Shown piece by piece: positions 1 through 11,390 of a stretch of DNA of 64,000 nt; position 1 is the first letter of the stretch; each line of letters opens with the position of its first letter. The translations under genes were made by a program, and so were the position numbers. The notes beneath the pieces are model-generated. The model was not told where the DNA came from. It was given only the letters and a program-made list of their open reading frames with translations, and ran no database searches. This DNA comes from Panax quinquefolius. Taxonomy: Eukaryota; Streptophyta; Magnoliopsida; Apiales; Araliaceae. The DNA lies in assembly GCA_020205615.1 (NCBI GenBank), contig CM035168.1, positions 8,560,237 through 8,624,236 of the forward strand, given 5' to 3'.

Positions 1-786
1 AAAAAATAACATAGAGTAAGCAATGAGAGATTAAGTAAGCAATCCGACAAAATATAAAATCTAATTCTCCAAAACAGAAAACTAATATATAAATGAATGA
101 TATAATTCAAATCATCAAGAACAGTGATATAGAGCACAAGAGCACAAGAGGTGTTCTTATTTGCAGATTCAACACATATCATTAATTCAACACCAAGAGC
201 ACAATTTTGGGGAAAATGACCACAAACATCCAACGAGGTGGGCATTAACCACATAAAGTAAGCATAAACAAAGATTAAGTTCAAAATCGAGTGCACATAA
301 CAAATCTTTAACACTCGAAATAAGGGTTTGGGTGCTTACTCAAAATGGAACACACAAAATCAAAAATAAGGGTTTGATGCTTACTTTTGTTGTTTAACAA
401 ATTTGGGGATAAATCGCCGAATCGATCGTAAGGCTTGAATCTCTGGATGAGATCGACTTCGAAGCTCTTCTCTCTCTGTATTCTATCTCTCGCATTTGAT
501 CTTTCTCCCTAACCCTTATTTCTTCCTCACTTGGTCACGTGAGAAGTATTATTCCCTCCAAAACTGATGTGTCTAAGGCTATCATTATCCACGTCAGATG
601 AGGAAGCCACATCATAATTTTCCATCTACTCCATTAGTCAATTTTAACGATTATTTCAAAATTGGAAAGTACAAGCATCAAATCTCAATAATTTTCGAGT
701 ACAATAACCAGTTTGTAAGTTTTTTCACTTTGGGTACCAAATTGTAAGTCAGGTCCCAGTACAGGTACCAAAAATGTATTTATCCC
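1..786 (-). mobile_element. Terminal part of a probable Mutator-like (MULE) transposon
   Basis: Read on the minus strand, the segment begins at 786 with GGGATAAATACATTTTTGGT followed by a 'GGTACC...GGTACC' rich stretch, and reaches a CCACGTCAGATGAGGAAGCC-like block near 590. That arrangement is typical of the long terminal inverted repeats of plant MULEs. Further in (about 200-560) the minus strand reads like a pyrimidine-rich, non-coding leader, with a duplicated 'AAGGGTTT...TGCTTAC' block at 323-385. No transposase frame is visible, and the partner TIR and target duplication would lie outside the window. A host gene 5' UTR with similar composition is the alternative. Confidence 0.45.
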
Positions 787-1030
787 TATAATGATTGGCC
801 ACTTGTAACCCTTGTTTATACGTCTATTTTGGTTCAATTGGCCAATTCCCATGCTACAACTTTTGAGTATTTAATCGTGAATATTAATGTCAATAGTCAT
901 CTACTAATTACTCCGTTCGTGAACTCTTCTGTGAAGACATAAAAATTAAATATAAATATATTATAATTAGATATAAAAATTAGATATAAATATTTGTTAG
1001 TTTTTTTATAAGGACATAAAAATTAAATAT
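787..1030. other. AT-rich spacer, no feature seen
   Basis: No coding potential. It contains short repeats of ATAAAAATTAAATATAAATA near 940-1030 and an isolated TACTCCG-like MITE end near 910 that has no partner. Confidence 0.5.
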
Positions 1031-1509
1031 AAGTGCACAAGTATTAAGGAAATGATTATATAGTACTAGTATTACTATTAAATATAATATTAATTATCTA
1101 TATTGTCCATGTATTGAAAAAAAGAGTATTATTTATTGGGTAAAAAATAGTGAAAGAACCAAATTTATATTTAATATTTTGAGTAATATTCTCAAAATAT
1201 TGAAAACTGAACAATTAATGCTTACTTAAAATTCTCAAAACATACTCCCTCCGTCCCTTAATATAAGACGCTTTTAGAGACATATTTTTGTCCCTTAATA
1301 TAAGACGTTTTAGAATTTCAAGTAAACATTAATTATTTAGTTTCTAATATTACCTCAAGTATTAAATATTACTATAATTTTTGTTCTCTCAAAGATGTTT
1401 TTTGCCCAATAAATAATAACACTTTTTCATCAATACAAGGGCAATACAGAGATAATTGATATTATATTTAATGTTATACAATTATTTTCTTAATACTTAT
1501 GCACAACTT
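1031..1509. repeat. Long imperfect palindrome with a Stowaway-like core
   Basis: The arm at 1031-1245 is the imperfect reverse complement of 1305-1509. For example, 'GCACAAGTATTAAGGAAATG' on the left pairs with the reverse complement of 'TTTTCTTAATACTTATGCAC' on the right, and 'TATTTATTGGGTAAAAAA' pairs with the complement of 'TTTTTTGCCCAATAAATA'. The roughly 60-bp centre holds CTCCCTCCGTCCCTTAATAT and a second GTCCCTTAATATAAGACG copy, which are Stowaway-like terminal motifs. A transcript across it would fold into a hairpin of about 210 bp. It may be one MITE inserted into or beside another in opposite orientation. Confidence 0.6.
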
Positions 1510-3027
1510 TAAAATATCTTATACTCTCTCTATTCTTAAAAGATTTTCGTTTTAGAAAGTAATTTTTGTTCTTAAAAAATTGACGTTTTGAGTTTATCAA
1601 TACAAAGTACTCCATCTGTTCCTAAATAACTGATGTTTTAAAATAATGGTTTTGTTCAAAAATATTTGATGTTTTAAGAAACCAATATGTTTTTATTACT
1701 TTTTTTCAATTTTGTTCTTGTCATTATTAGCTTCATTAATACTCACTTTAATTATTTTTCACATTTTCTCTTTTTTCAAGGTTAATGTTTCATATTCTTT
1801 AAACTATACTCCCTTCGTCCCTAATTATTTGACGTTTGTTCAAATCTAAGAGAATTAATGACAAATTTTCCAAAATTATCCCTCATTAAACTCTTTCTCT
1901 CTCCTTATCCCAACAAAACTCTACTTATTCTAACAAAAGATTTAAGGGTATTGTGACGCCCCCAAAATAGGTATACATCACCCATTCTAAGTTGTCATTA
2001 CATGGTACAGAAACAACTACAACTTTATTATTACAACAGTAAAACTGTGAGTTTGAATACAAATATTATCTTCTAGACAATATCCATACTCAAATAAATC
2101 CTCATCACATTTATTGATACATTATTTTACAAAAATGGTGAGGACTACTAAACAACTTTCTCTAAAACCTTCATTCCATACCCCGACTGCGTCTTACGCT
2201 ATATTCTCGCCTCCCGAGAAGAAAAATGGAACAAAAGGAAAAGGGTGAGCTCAACTAGCTCAAGAAAAGAATATTATGACTAAGATAATATACAACAAAT
2301 TACCGTTAGTCTTCAACAGGAAAAATCTAATAGAATACAATAGACAACAAATTTTAAATCAATATTCGCAATGAAATAATAATTCATTAGAAGAGTTAAG
2401 TAGAGAATGCAAACTACTATCTTCCATGTATGAATTTAAAAGTTCATCGCTCTATCTTTTATCCTTGTAACATCAATCAATATACATCCGAATCAAATAT
2501 TCATCTTTGCACTACAGCCAAAGATATTCATCACTTGTCATGTTCATCTAAACACTGCTCATCTTTGCACTACGTGCCAAAAATATTCTTCAGAAATCAT
2601 TCATCTTTGCACTACAAAAGCCAAAGATATTCCATAATATCATCATTTAAGACCGAGGATGATGAAAATATTTTTAAAGAAACGAATCCAAAGGAAACAA
2701 AATGACAAGGATTAAGGATTAAGGATTCGTACTTTGTTTTATCCATGTTCAAAAATACCTCAAAAATAATCATAGTGGTGTAAAATTCAAGAATGATCAA
2801 AACATGGATACAATCAAAGCTAGTATCCGTAATAGATATTTTGGACAAAAAGAAAAATTTTATTTTTCTAATTGAATAGTCCGATACGTGAATAAGAATC
2901 TCAGACACCAAAAGATAGAAATTCCACAAAAAACATCTTCACGCTTACATGAATAGTACTCGTGAATAGTAACTCGTGAATAGTAACTCGTGAATAGTAA
3001 CTCATGAATAGTAACTCGTGAATAGTG

Positions 3028-4887
3028 TTAGGTTTGTATTATTCATAACGCAATCAAATTGCAAAATAATGCGGAAGCGTGTAAAAATCAGAGTTTAAAA
3101 AATTTTACAAACCATATACCCGGATCACCCTTTATGCATAATTATTAATTAAACGAAAAGATAAAGAATAAAATCATACCCTTGAAGATCGAGCTTCCTC
3201 AGGTACAAGTTCACCTCCAAATCCTTTCGCTTGACTTGAATCCACCGGTTTTATTCCTTCCTTCGATCAACGTTAGCCACCCATATGTTTGGCCTCTCTA
3301 CAGTGATCCACCAAAGAATTATAATGATTCAAGAAAAAGGGTATTTGGCTCAAACCCTAGTTTTCTATCTCTATAGAAAAGGGTACTCTCCAATAAATTG
3401 GAATTATTACGTTGTAAAAGTCAACAACTCCTCACCCATAATAAGACTCCTCTTATTTATAGATGTGGGCAACCCATCTTAACAATTAAGGAATTGGGTT
3501 TTATTTAATTAATTAAATTCTTTTAATTAATTAAGCTCCCTAATCTTATTAGGGATAATTAATTAAACTCCTTTAACTAATTTTCCTCCTAATCCTATTA
3601 GAATAAATGAGAGTACTTATATTAAATTAATTCCTAAACTCTTTTAGAAATTAAAATAATAATAATTGTAATAATATTATTAAGACTCTCTTATTAATTT
3701 ATATTTAATATTTCTAAATATTAAATAATAAATATTAAGCTATTTAATTTATTCTATCACCATAGATTAAATTAAATATACTTAACATATTATTACGATT
3801 ATGCCATTAACTTCTTAAATAATTATTCTTCCTTTTATGGTGTGACCCTTTAGGTTCTCCATATTAAACCGGTTGTGAATAAATCAATTAGAACAATTCT
3901 AATCTTATTTAAATAAATAAATTAAACAATTAATTTATTTAAATAAATAATATTTATTCTACAATAGGATAAGTTCTCTCTAATGATCAACGACTTTCCG
4001 TATAATATAGATTTCAACATTAATCATTAAAGAACCTTTGAGTAAATAGTTACTGACAATTCAATCCTTCCACCATACAATGTCCCAATTAAATATAAGA
4101 CATGGAATTACCGTCAAGTCTTATTTTATTTAATTATATGTATTTCGACTCTTAAATGCAACTCCAAATAATGCAAATTAGAAACTCCTTTCTAATTTCA
4201 TTCTCGCTTCGCCAAGGACTCACCGGGTTGTCATTTATCGAATCACATAGACATTTCTCTTTTATTTAAGTGGTAGATTCTTTATCGATCATACATTATC
4301 TCCACGTACAACTTATTATACCCAAGCATACCTTTTGATATACCCTAAGGGTCTTAAGGAATAAGTCAAAGTATAACTCATCATACACAAGATACTATGA
4401 TGATCTCAAGTCCAAGGATTATTTGTACTACTATCACTACAGAATTCCTATCGACAGCAAATAAAACTCCATTAGGTATTCCTTTAGCGAGCCACGCTCA
4501 AAGGAATTTATTCTCTAATAAGCACCTACATACTTGCTTTAGTGTTCCACACAAATGATCATGAGATCAATCATCCTCATCCAATGAGCAAGCAACTTAT
4601 GTACCAATCTATCCGGATTTACTAATCCCCAATTTAGTAATCCAATGATTGGGAACTATTTTAGTTTTAAGCTTTCTAAGAATTTAGATCTCATTAGAAT
4701 GATCATCATCATTATTCTAAACGCATTGCTTAAAACTATGGGTTTATCACATATTATAAAACAAAGATCATGTAGATAATTAAAAGCCTTTAATAAATTA
4801 ATACTTTTTATTAATAAATGAATAAGATTATTATAAAGTATATGCTTTATCATCAAACACGATCGGCTTCACAGCATACTACTTTCA
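3028..4887 (-). mobile_element. Nested putative copia-type solo LTR
   Basis: This about 1.86-kb block interrupts the AATAGTAACTCGTG repeats of the host LTR. It begins TGTTAGG and ends TTTCA (TG...CA). The flanks AATAG (3023-3027) and AATAA (4888-4892) look like a 5-bp duplication with one mismatch. It has no ORF or primer binding site. The composition (AT-rich centre with many TTAATTAA blocks; GATACTATGATGATCTCAAG near 4390) resembles long copia LTRs. Family and strand are uncertain, and the exact right end is inferred from the host LTR alignment. Confidence 0.5.
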
Positions 4888-5190
4888 AATAAGAACTCAT
4901 GAATAAGAACCCCGATATGAAAAAGTTCCAAATTTGATAAAAATTCCAACCAATATTTCAAAGATAATGATATTGAAGAAATAATATCATTTGAGAAGAA
5001 AATAACATCCCTTACCTCGAAAAATCAAGATTTCTAAATTAAAACACCTGGATATAAAGCTATGACTTGGACTTGACCGTGACAAAGAATACTCAAAGTA
5101 TACTCAAAATACTCACAAGAATACGCTTAATATAATATAGAGAGAAAACTTTAATTTCCGGTGTGATTTTCAATTCTAACCTAAGCACCC

Positions 5191-5198
5191 TATTTATA
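5191..5198 (-). promoter_or_regulatory. LTR TATA box (solo LTR 1952-6523)
   Basis: TATTTATA on the plus strand reads TATAAATA on the minus strand, 20-40 bp upstream of the conserved AATTGAAAATCACACC segment found in every family A LTR. It is the probable core promoter of the LTR, now in a solo LTR and able to drive only minus-strand transcription towards the left. Confidence 0.55.
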
Positions 5199-6795
5199 GA
5201 AATTGCTTTAGAACACCAAAGCAGTAAAATTTAATAAAATATTAATATATATATTATAATTTCCTACTTTTTCTAAGATTCAAATTATCAGCCAAACAAA
5301 TGGTCCCCCTCACCAAAATCAATAAAAACGTTTTTCTTAATAAAATTAATAAAACTCCCAAAAATCAATTATTCGAATTTCGAACATCAATAATTCATAA
5401 TAAATAACCCTTTTATCAGAAAATTCAAATCTCATGAGTTTTTATAGGAAATTCAATTTTCTACAACTTTGCGAAGAAAGTTTTTCCAAATTCCAAACAG
5501 AAATTGACCAAATCCACAAACGGACGATTTTACAAAGCTATAATCAAATTTCACCAATAAATGGGGTCCACCGACATGTTTAACATGTTTTAAACATTTA
5601 TTGCAACAAAAAATACTTCTTCCTCCTCAGATACTCATATATCCCACATTCGTTGTAAAATATCACCATTATTATATTATTAAAATATAATAATACATTA
5701 TCTTATCGAAAAAGATAAAATTTTAATTTTCAACAATTGTCACATTAAAATTTTTCTCCATCTATATCCACATAAAATCAATATTTTCCTCATCATATGA
5801 ATCAATAATTAATTATTCACAAATAATATTACGTAATCACAATATCGACAACCAGTGCGCTTCCTGAGAGAGAGGGGCTTTCCAATAAGAATTTCTTCTT
5901 CTCAAGGCGCCGCAATTAAAGGTGACCAAACCTCTCCTTGTATGTAACTTTCTAGACATTGCCAATAATGTTATCTAATAATATTATTCGGATAATATGA
6001 ATTATTGCTTCGATAATGAAAAATATTGTGTAATGACAATTATCAAATAACAAAGAATATAAAATATCAACGCAAAGAATTATTAACTCAATAAAATATC
6101 AATAATAATTATCAGTAACCATTATTGAGTAGTGCCTTCTTACGTAAGAATCAATAATTGTGCAATACCGTGCTAATGTGTTTTAACCACCAGTATTTTA
6201 ACAAAGATTAATCTGTGAATAACTACGCCAAGTTATTTTTAACCAACTTATATTTGTCGCTTTCTTCATCCAATCGCTTTCAAGTTATGGGGCCCACATA
6301 CACAACAAGACCGTCAGCATTTAATATTCTCGATAGTACGAATATATTCCACAACCAAACGAATATTCTCCGACAACAATGAATATTTTATAACCACTTG
6401 CTTATTTTGAAATATTTGCGTATTTTACCCCTAACTATCCACATTAATCAAATCAACCCTTACTATTTCAAAATAATAAATAGAGAAAATTAAATTTCAT
6501 TAAGAATAAGTTGGGGTCTTACAGGTATTATAGACAATTGAGTACTATATTTAATACTTTCTAATCATTATCTTAATTCTTGTGTCCACTTCTAAAACGT
6601 CAAATAATTAAGGACGGATGAAGTACTACATTTAACATTACTTCAAGAAATTGAAAAGTTGTAGAGTAGTGGTGGAGATAAATAATTTAATAGAGTATTA
6701 ATTAAAGATATATTAGGAATGTTTAAAAATATTAAATACTTTTTTAAATTATATGCAACATTCTTAACATCAGTTATTTAAGAACAGAGGGAATA

Positions 6796-7165
6796 ATTAT
6801 TTTTCTCTATTTTATCCTTATTTAAAATTTTCTCCTATTTATTTTGACTACTCTGTTAAATATAACATTGAATACACATTAGATTTAATTGAATAATATA
6901 CTCCTTTTGAAATCTACAAAGCTAAAACGAACTATATATATTAAGGGAATTAATTGGAATCTCATGATTATACAATTTTGAAAACCTTCTTTGTATACTA
7001 AATAACTAATCTTTTGATCGGAAACCTTCTTTCATGTGAGCATGACTGAAATTGATTATTGAACCAAATTTAATATTTTATGGTCTGTCGGTGCCTAGCA
7101 ATATTTTAATTTATGCATTTTTTTTATTATCTGATTTGACATTACCTTTGATCAATCAAGGATTC
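6796..7165. other. AT-rich spacer
   Basis: Unique-looking AT-rich DNA with no convincing coding or repeat signal. Confidence 0.45.
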
Positions 7166-7235
7166 GGTGGGTCGGTGGGTGGGTGGGGGGTGGGGGTGGG
7201 GCCTGGGGGGTGGGGTTGGGGGTGGGGGTGGGGGT
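7166..7235 (+). repeat. G-rich tract able to form G-quadruplexes
   Basis: About 70 bases contain almost only G with single T spacers (runs of 3 to 6 G, more than ten runs), the only such tract in an otherwise AT-rich window. A short reading frame through it would encode a Gly/Trp/Val-rich stretch, which reflects composition and not a gene. Four or more G3+ runs with short loops satisfy the usual G-quadruplex pattern many times over. Confidence 0.8.
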
Positions 7236-7794
7236 GTATGATGCTGATATTTTTTCGTTTTTCCAATTTTATATTGGAACTTTTGGCACAAATGTGTTGT
7301 ACAAGCCTATACATTTAGAAATAGAATTCCTAAACATAATTATTTTGTTCTCTTATTGTTAAATAACTTATCTTACAAGGCTGTATTTGTGAAAGATTTT
7401 CGCCTAATAACGGTTGAGACGTATATTAATATATAAAAATTAAATAGTATTATAAAATTGATCATGTATCAAATACATCGTAAACATATTACTAATTAAA
7501 TTTTTGTAATAAAAAATCAACAAATAAAATTGTATTATATATTTATCAGTTTCTAAATGAGATTTCAATACTTGAAAATTGTACTTTAATATAACCAAGG
7601 GCTAAACCAATATATTTGATGGTAATAAAATTTGTGATTTTATTGGAAATAAGTTTATTGAAATTTTGAAGGAAAGTCATACTTCAATAAATTTGTTAAA
7701 TTTCTTTTTAAATACTAAAATATGTAGTTAGTATAAAGTTTATTTTTAGGTAAGTTGGTCAATTGATCAATAGAATATTGACACATAGGTAAGG
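7236..7794. other. AT-rich spacer
   Basis: No feature supported. The region 7757-7783 (CAATTGATCAATAGAATATT) pairs with 8041-8065 across the small MITE described next. Confidence 0.4.
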
Positions 7795-7805
7795 CTCTAT
7801 ATGTA

Positions 7806-8030
7806 GGATCCAAGGGGCGTCCGGTACATCATGTACCGGACTAACGACCGGTACAGTGTATTTTTTATTAAAAAACACTGTAATTTACAGTGTTTTTTTA
7901 ATAAAAAATTTGTTTTTTTTATAATTTTTTGTTCAAACTTGCTCTATTATTTTTTATTTATTATTCTGATAATTATGGTTAAAAAAAAATTAACACTGTA
8001 CCGGTCGTTAGTCCAGCACCTCCTCTCAAT
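7806..8030. mobile_element. Small MULE-like MITE with 11-bp target duplication
   Basis: A 225-bp element flanked by the perfect 11-bp direct repeat CTCTATATGTA (7795-7805 and 8031-8041). Inside, GGACTAACGACCGGTACAGT (7834 on) is the reverse complement of ACTGTACCGGTCGTTAGTCC (right side), giving long terminal inverted repeats. The left end carries an extra palindrome, GTCCGGTACATCATGTACCGGAC. The core ACACTGTAATTTACAGTGT is itself a palindrome. Duplications of 9-11 bp suggest a Mutator-like origin. It encodes nothing. Confidence 0.65.
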
Positions 8031-8073
8031 CTCTATATGTATCAATATTCTATTGATGAATTGAACATGAAGT

Positions 8074-8117
8074 CCTGACCTGACCTGACCTGACCTGACC
8101 TGACCAGACCAGACCAG
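8074..8117. repeat. CCTGA pentanucleotide minisatellite
   Basis: About six tandem CCTGA units run into three CCAGA variant units. This is a simple expanded repeat with no coding or structural role visible. Confidence 0.85.
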
Positions 8118-8486
8118 TGACCCCCTACCAACTTTCCAAGTAGTCCCACCCAGCAGACGACAGGATTAGCAGTAAATCAGGCAAGTACAAAGTTCAAGAT
8201 CTTTGAATTCAATGGCCAGATTTTTATGTTTTGACTTTACATAAATTATTACATGGAAAAAGTCACACTTGTAATGTGACCAAGGCCAACACTTCTTTAT
8301 TAGTATTACTATTCTCCCTGTTTTTTTTTTTTACAAATTTAATTTTTAAAAAAATCAAAATAATAATTATGTTGCCGCAAACATATTTTTAACGATATTT
8401 TTATATTTATTTTAATAATAATTTAAAATTTCATCGACATTTAATGCTTAACAGATAATCACTGCTCTCGCATCATTATTAACTTT
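8118..8486. other. Spacer, no feature seen
   Basis: Mixed sequence becoming AT-rich to the right, with no supported gene or repeat. Confidence 0.4.
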
Positions 8487-8495
8487 AAAAAATTA

Positions 8496-9609
8496 GACTT
8501 AAATATAATTTATTATCCTAAACTATAGGTCATATTTCACTTCGATGATCCACCATTCAATTTTGTCAATTAGATGATTGAACTATTAATTTTTTTCGAT
8601 TTCATTCAATTCAATTCCATCACGCCGTAAATTTCTGACGATGTATCCATCCTAATAAAAGCTAAATGAAATATGCATGTGAAAAAAAAATATATTTTTA
8701 ATGAGATGAAAAGACAAAAAGGTAAAATAACAAATAAAACAACTAAAATTACATAAATAATATAATAATTATTTTTAATAAAATAAAACACAATTTTTGT
8801 AATTAAAAAATGCAGTTTTTTTTTGTAATAATAAAAAAGCGCAATTTTTTTTAATAAAAAAAGGCAGTATAAAACAACGCAAAAAAAAAAAAAAACTAAA
8901 AAAAACGCAAAAAAAAGCACAATTTTTTTTTAAAAAAAAAATAAAACGCAGTTTTTTAAAAAAAAATTATGTTTAATAAAAATAATTATGTTATATTTTT
9001 ATTTTATTAAACATAATTATTTTTATTAAAAACTGCATTTTTTTTTTATTAAAAAAGATGTGTTTTATTTATTTTTATTAAAAAAAAAAACACAAAAAAA
9101 ATTGCAAATTACAAAAACTGCATTTTATTTATTATAAACAAAATAAAACTACATAAAAACTGCGTTTTTTTATGTTTTTCGCGTTGTTGCTTTTTGTTTT
9201 TTTTTTTGAGCTTTATTTTAAACTGCATTTTTTAGTTTTTTTTTTTTGCGTTGTTTTTTTTTTTTTTATTAAAAAACTGCCTTTTTTTATTATTACAAAA
9301 AAACTGCGTTTTTTTAATTACAAAAAATGTGTTTTATTTTATTAAAAATAATTATTATATTATTTGTGTAATTTTAGTTGTTTTATTTGTTATTTTACCT
9401 TTTTGTCTTTTGATCTCATTAAAAAATATTTTTTTTACATAAGACTTTCATTTAGTTTATTAGATGCCACGCCGAAATTTCCGACGTAAGTTTAATCGAA
9501 TGAAATCGAAAAAAATTAATAGTTCAATCATCTAATTGACAAAATTGAAAGGTAAATCATCGAAATGAAATATGACCTATAGTTTAGGGTAGTAAATCAT
9601 ATTTAAGCC
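8496..9609. mobile_element. 1.1-kb Mutator-like foldback element, 9-bp target duplication
   Basis: The perfect 9-bp direct repeat AAAAAATTA flanks it (8487-8495 and 9610-9618). The left end GACTTAAATATAATTTATTA pairs with the right end (reverse complement GGCTTAAATATGATTTACTA). The inverted repeats continue through almost the whole element: CTATAGGTCATATTTCAC, CAATTAGATGATTGAACTAT and AAAGACAAAAAGGTAAAATA on the left all have complements on the right. The centre (8810-9310) is a long, low-complexity array of A/T runs separated by GCAGTTTT or AAAACGCA blocks. No transposase is present. Nine-base duplications and very long TIRs are typical of non-autonomous MULEs. Confidence 0.75.
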
Positions 9610-9618
9610 AAAAAATTA

Positions 9619-10171
9619 TAAAGATTAAAAAATATAATTAATATTTTATTTAAATAGTTAAAATGTGTGTTGTGGTTAACGAGACATTGAAAAAATAATT
9701 TTTAATTTTTAATTTCATAAATCATAATGCTCACTTTTTGAGAGTTTGTATCTTTATATGGTTTTTAGAAAGGTAAAGAATTAATCCATTCAAATTATAA
9801 GCGTGTTTCTATTTTATTTTTTATAAAACAATCAACGAGATTGTAAAACTATGAATATCAGAAAAAGTAATTAACTTACAAAACTGAGCCAACCCATAAA
9901 CTACAAAATTTTCATCCCTACGAACATGGGTGAAGCTTACTGACTAAAATTATAAGTGTTTCTAAAATTAATAAGTCAAATCTTTATTCTGATTAACGTT
10001 CTGTACAATTAATAACGGATTCTTAAGCATTTTTTATCATCTGATAATATTAGTAGCGGAATATCGATTTTTAATTTTTAATTTTAATTTTTTTTTTCAA
10101 TAGTATAAATGGTGTATGCCTTATAAGAATCCATACAACTTATATAACTATATATATCAGTTGTGTAAATT
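9619..10171. other. AT-rich spacer
   Basis: No gene or mobile element could be supported here. Confidence 0.4.
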
Positions 10172-10222
10172 ATTTTTATCCATGGTCTGAGGTTTTTGTA
10201 AACCCAGACTATGGATAAAAAT
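10172..10222. repeat. 51-nt near-perfect hairpin
   Basis: ATTTTTATCCATGGTCTG (10172-10189) pairs with CAGACTATGGATAAAAAT (10205-10222) with one mismatch, and the loop contains a second stem, GGTTT/AAACC. It may be the remnant of a tiny MITE. It lies only 24 bp from the solo LTR insertion at 10246. Confidence 0.6.
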
Positions 10223-11200
10223 GAACCGGCTGTAACGACGGTTTTTGTGACGCCTCCAAAACAGGTATACATCATCTATCTTGAGTCGTCAGATACATGG
10301 TACAAAATTCAAATACAACTTAATAATACAACTGTCGTGTAAAATACGACAAAACATAAACTGAGAGTTTTAATAAGAATATTGTCATCTAGACAATATC
10401 CACACTCAATGTAGTCCTCATTATAATTATTATCATACTATTTTATAAAAATAGTGAGGACTACTATAGCCACCATCTCGGACCATCACTCCATTCCCCG
10501 ACTCGTCCCAACTATATTCTCATTTTCTGAAGAGAACGGTGAAAGAAAGGGGTGAGCTCAACTAGCCCAGTAAAAAATGTTATGACTAAGATAATTCAGA
10601 ATAAATTATCCTTAGCCTTCAACAGTGTTAAACTGATAAAATACAATAAACATCAAGTTTAACTGCAGCGGAATAAACAATCCATTAGAAGAGTCAAGTA
10701 GAACATAATGTCTATTATCTCTTCTAGATTAAAAGTTCATCGTTAATATTTTATTTTTGTAATACTCAACAACAGTTCTTTGTTATACCCAAGACAAAAA
10801 GAACTATCATCACCTGTCTTCACCTAAACCACCAAATATTATAGTTAAATCCACAATTCATATTTATAATCATGTAAATCAACAGTTTCTTCTTGCCACA
10901 AAGGCTTAATAGAATATTTACTCAATATCCTTACCCCAAAGGCTAAAGATATTCAAATGTAATAATAATGATCATACCAATCAGTTGTCTACCTTTGCAC
11001 TACGGGCTAAAGATATTCAACTATAAAACTAATGCTCATGATCATATCAATCAATTGTATGTCAGTACACTACGGCCAAAGACATTCAACTGTTAACTAA
11101 TGGTCATGATCCTGCCAATCACATCATCGAATTATTCATGCACTACGGGCCAAGAATATTCATTATTATCACCAGTGGTTATCATCATGTCCAACACCTG

Positions 11201-11390
11201 TCCATTTTTACACGTAAGCCAAAGATATACAACTATAAAATCAATAATCAATAGTCCATCTTTGCACGTAAGCCAAAAATATACAACTGTAAAATCAATA
11301 ATCAACCATTCGTCTTTGCACGTAAGCCAAAGATATACAACTGTAAAACCAATAATCAACAGTCCATCTATGCACGTAAGCCAAAGATGA
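11201..11390. repeat. Tandem array in family B LTR (unit about 54 bp)
   Basis: Three and a half units share the core GCACGTAAGCCAAAGATATA followed by CAACTGTAAAATCAATAATC. The core is the diverged version of the CATCTTTGCACTAC...CCAAAGATAT hairpin module found once or several times in each related LTR. Open frames over this array on both strands are by-products of the repeat period and do not represent genes. Confidence 0.75.

Larger units (their letters stand above)
1952..6523 (-). mobile_element. Gypsy family A solo LTR with 5-bp target duplication
   Basis: It starts TGTGACGCCCCCAAAATAGG and ends GGGGTCTTACA, the same termini as the LTRs of the full gypsy elements at 11964 and 39879, in minus orientation. 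The flanking 5-bp duplication GGTAT is perfect (1947-1951 and 6524-6528), and no internal gypsy region is present. It therefore arose by LTR-LTR recombination. Subtracting the nested insert at 3028-4887 leaves about 2.71 kb, matching the 2.46-2.73 kb LTRs of its relatives. It contains the family's hairpin minisatellite (2488-2640), the AATAGTAACTCGTG repeat block (2945-3027) and a TATA box. Confidence 0.88.
1809..6623. mobile_element. Inner Stowaway-like MITE, split by a gypsy solo LTR
   Basis: The left terminus CTCCCTTCGTCCCTAATTAT, continuing TTGACGTTT, is matched by the reverse complement of the right terminus (CTTCATCCGTCCTTAATTAT, continuing TTGACGTTT). TA flanks both sides at 1807-1808 and 6624-6625. 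Without the gypsy LTR (1952-6523) it is about 240 bp, a normal Stowaway size. It sits inside the outer MITE, so it inserted later. Confidence 0.7.
1610..6793. mobile_element. Outer Stowaway-like MITE, split by nested insertions
   Basis: The left end CTCCATCTGTTCCTAAATAA (1610 on) matches the reverse complement of the right end (TTCCCTCTGTTCTTAAATAA, ending 6793), and both flanks carry TA (1608-1609 and 6794-6795). Removing the inner MITE with its contents leaves an element of roughly 370 bp. TA duplications and CTCCCTCYGT-type ends are the hallmark of Stowaway (Tc1/mariner-derived) MITEs. It carries no ORF. Confidence 0.6.

Noticed and set aside
7052..7318. 88-codon frame with a Gly/Trp-rich centre
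   Set aside because: The Gly/Trp stretch is the G-rich tract; the flanks are ordinary AT-rich DNA.
8606..9442. Phe/Leu/Tyr-rich membrane-like frames on both strands
   Set aside because: They are translations of A/T homopolymers in the foldback arms, and the same peptide appears from both arms as expected of an inverted repeat.
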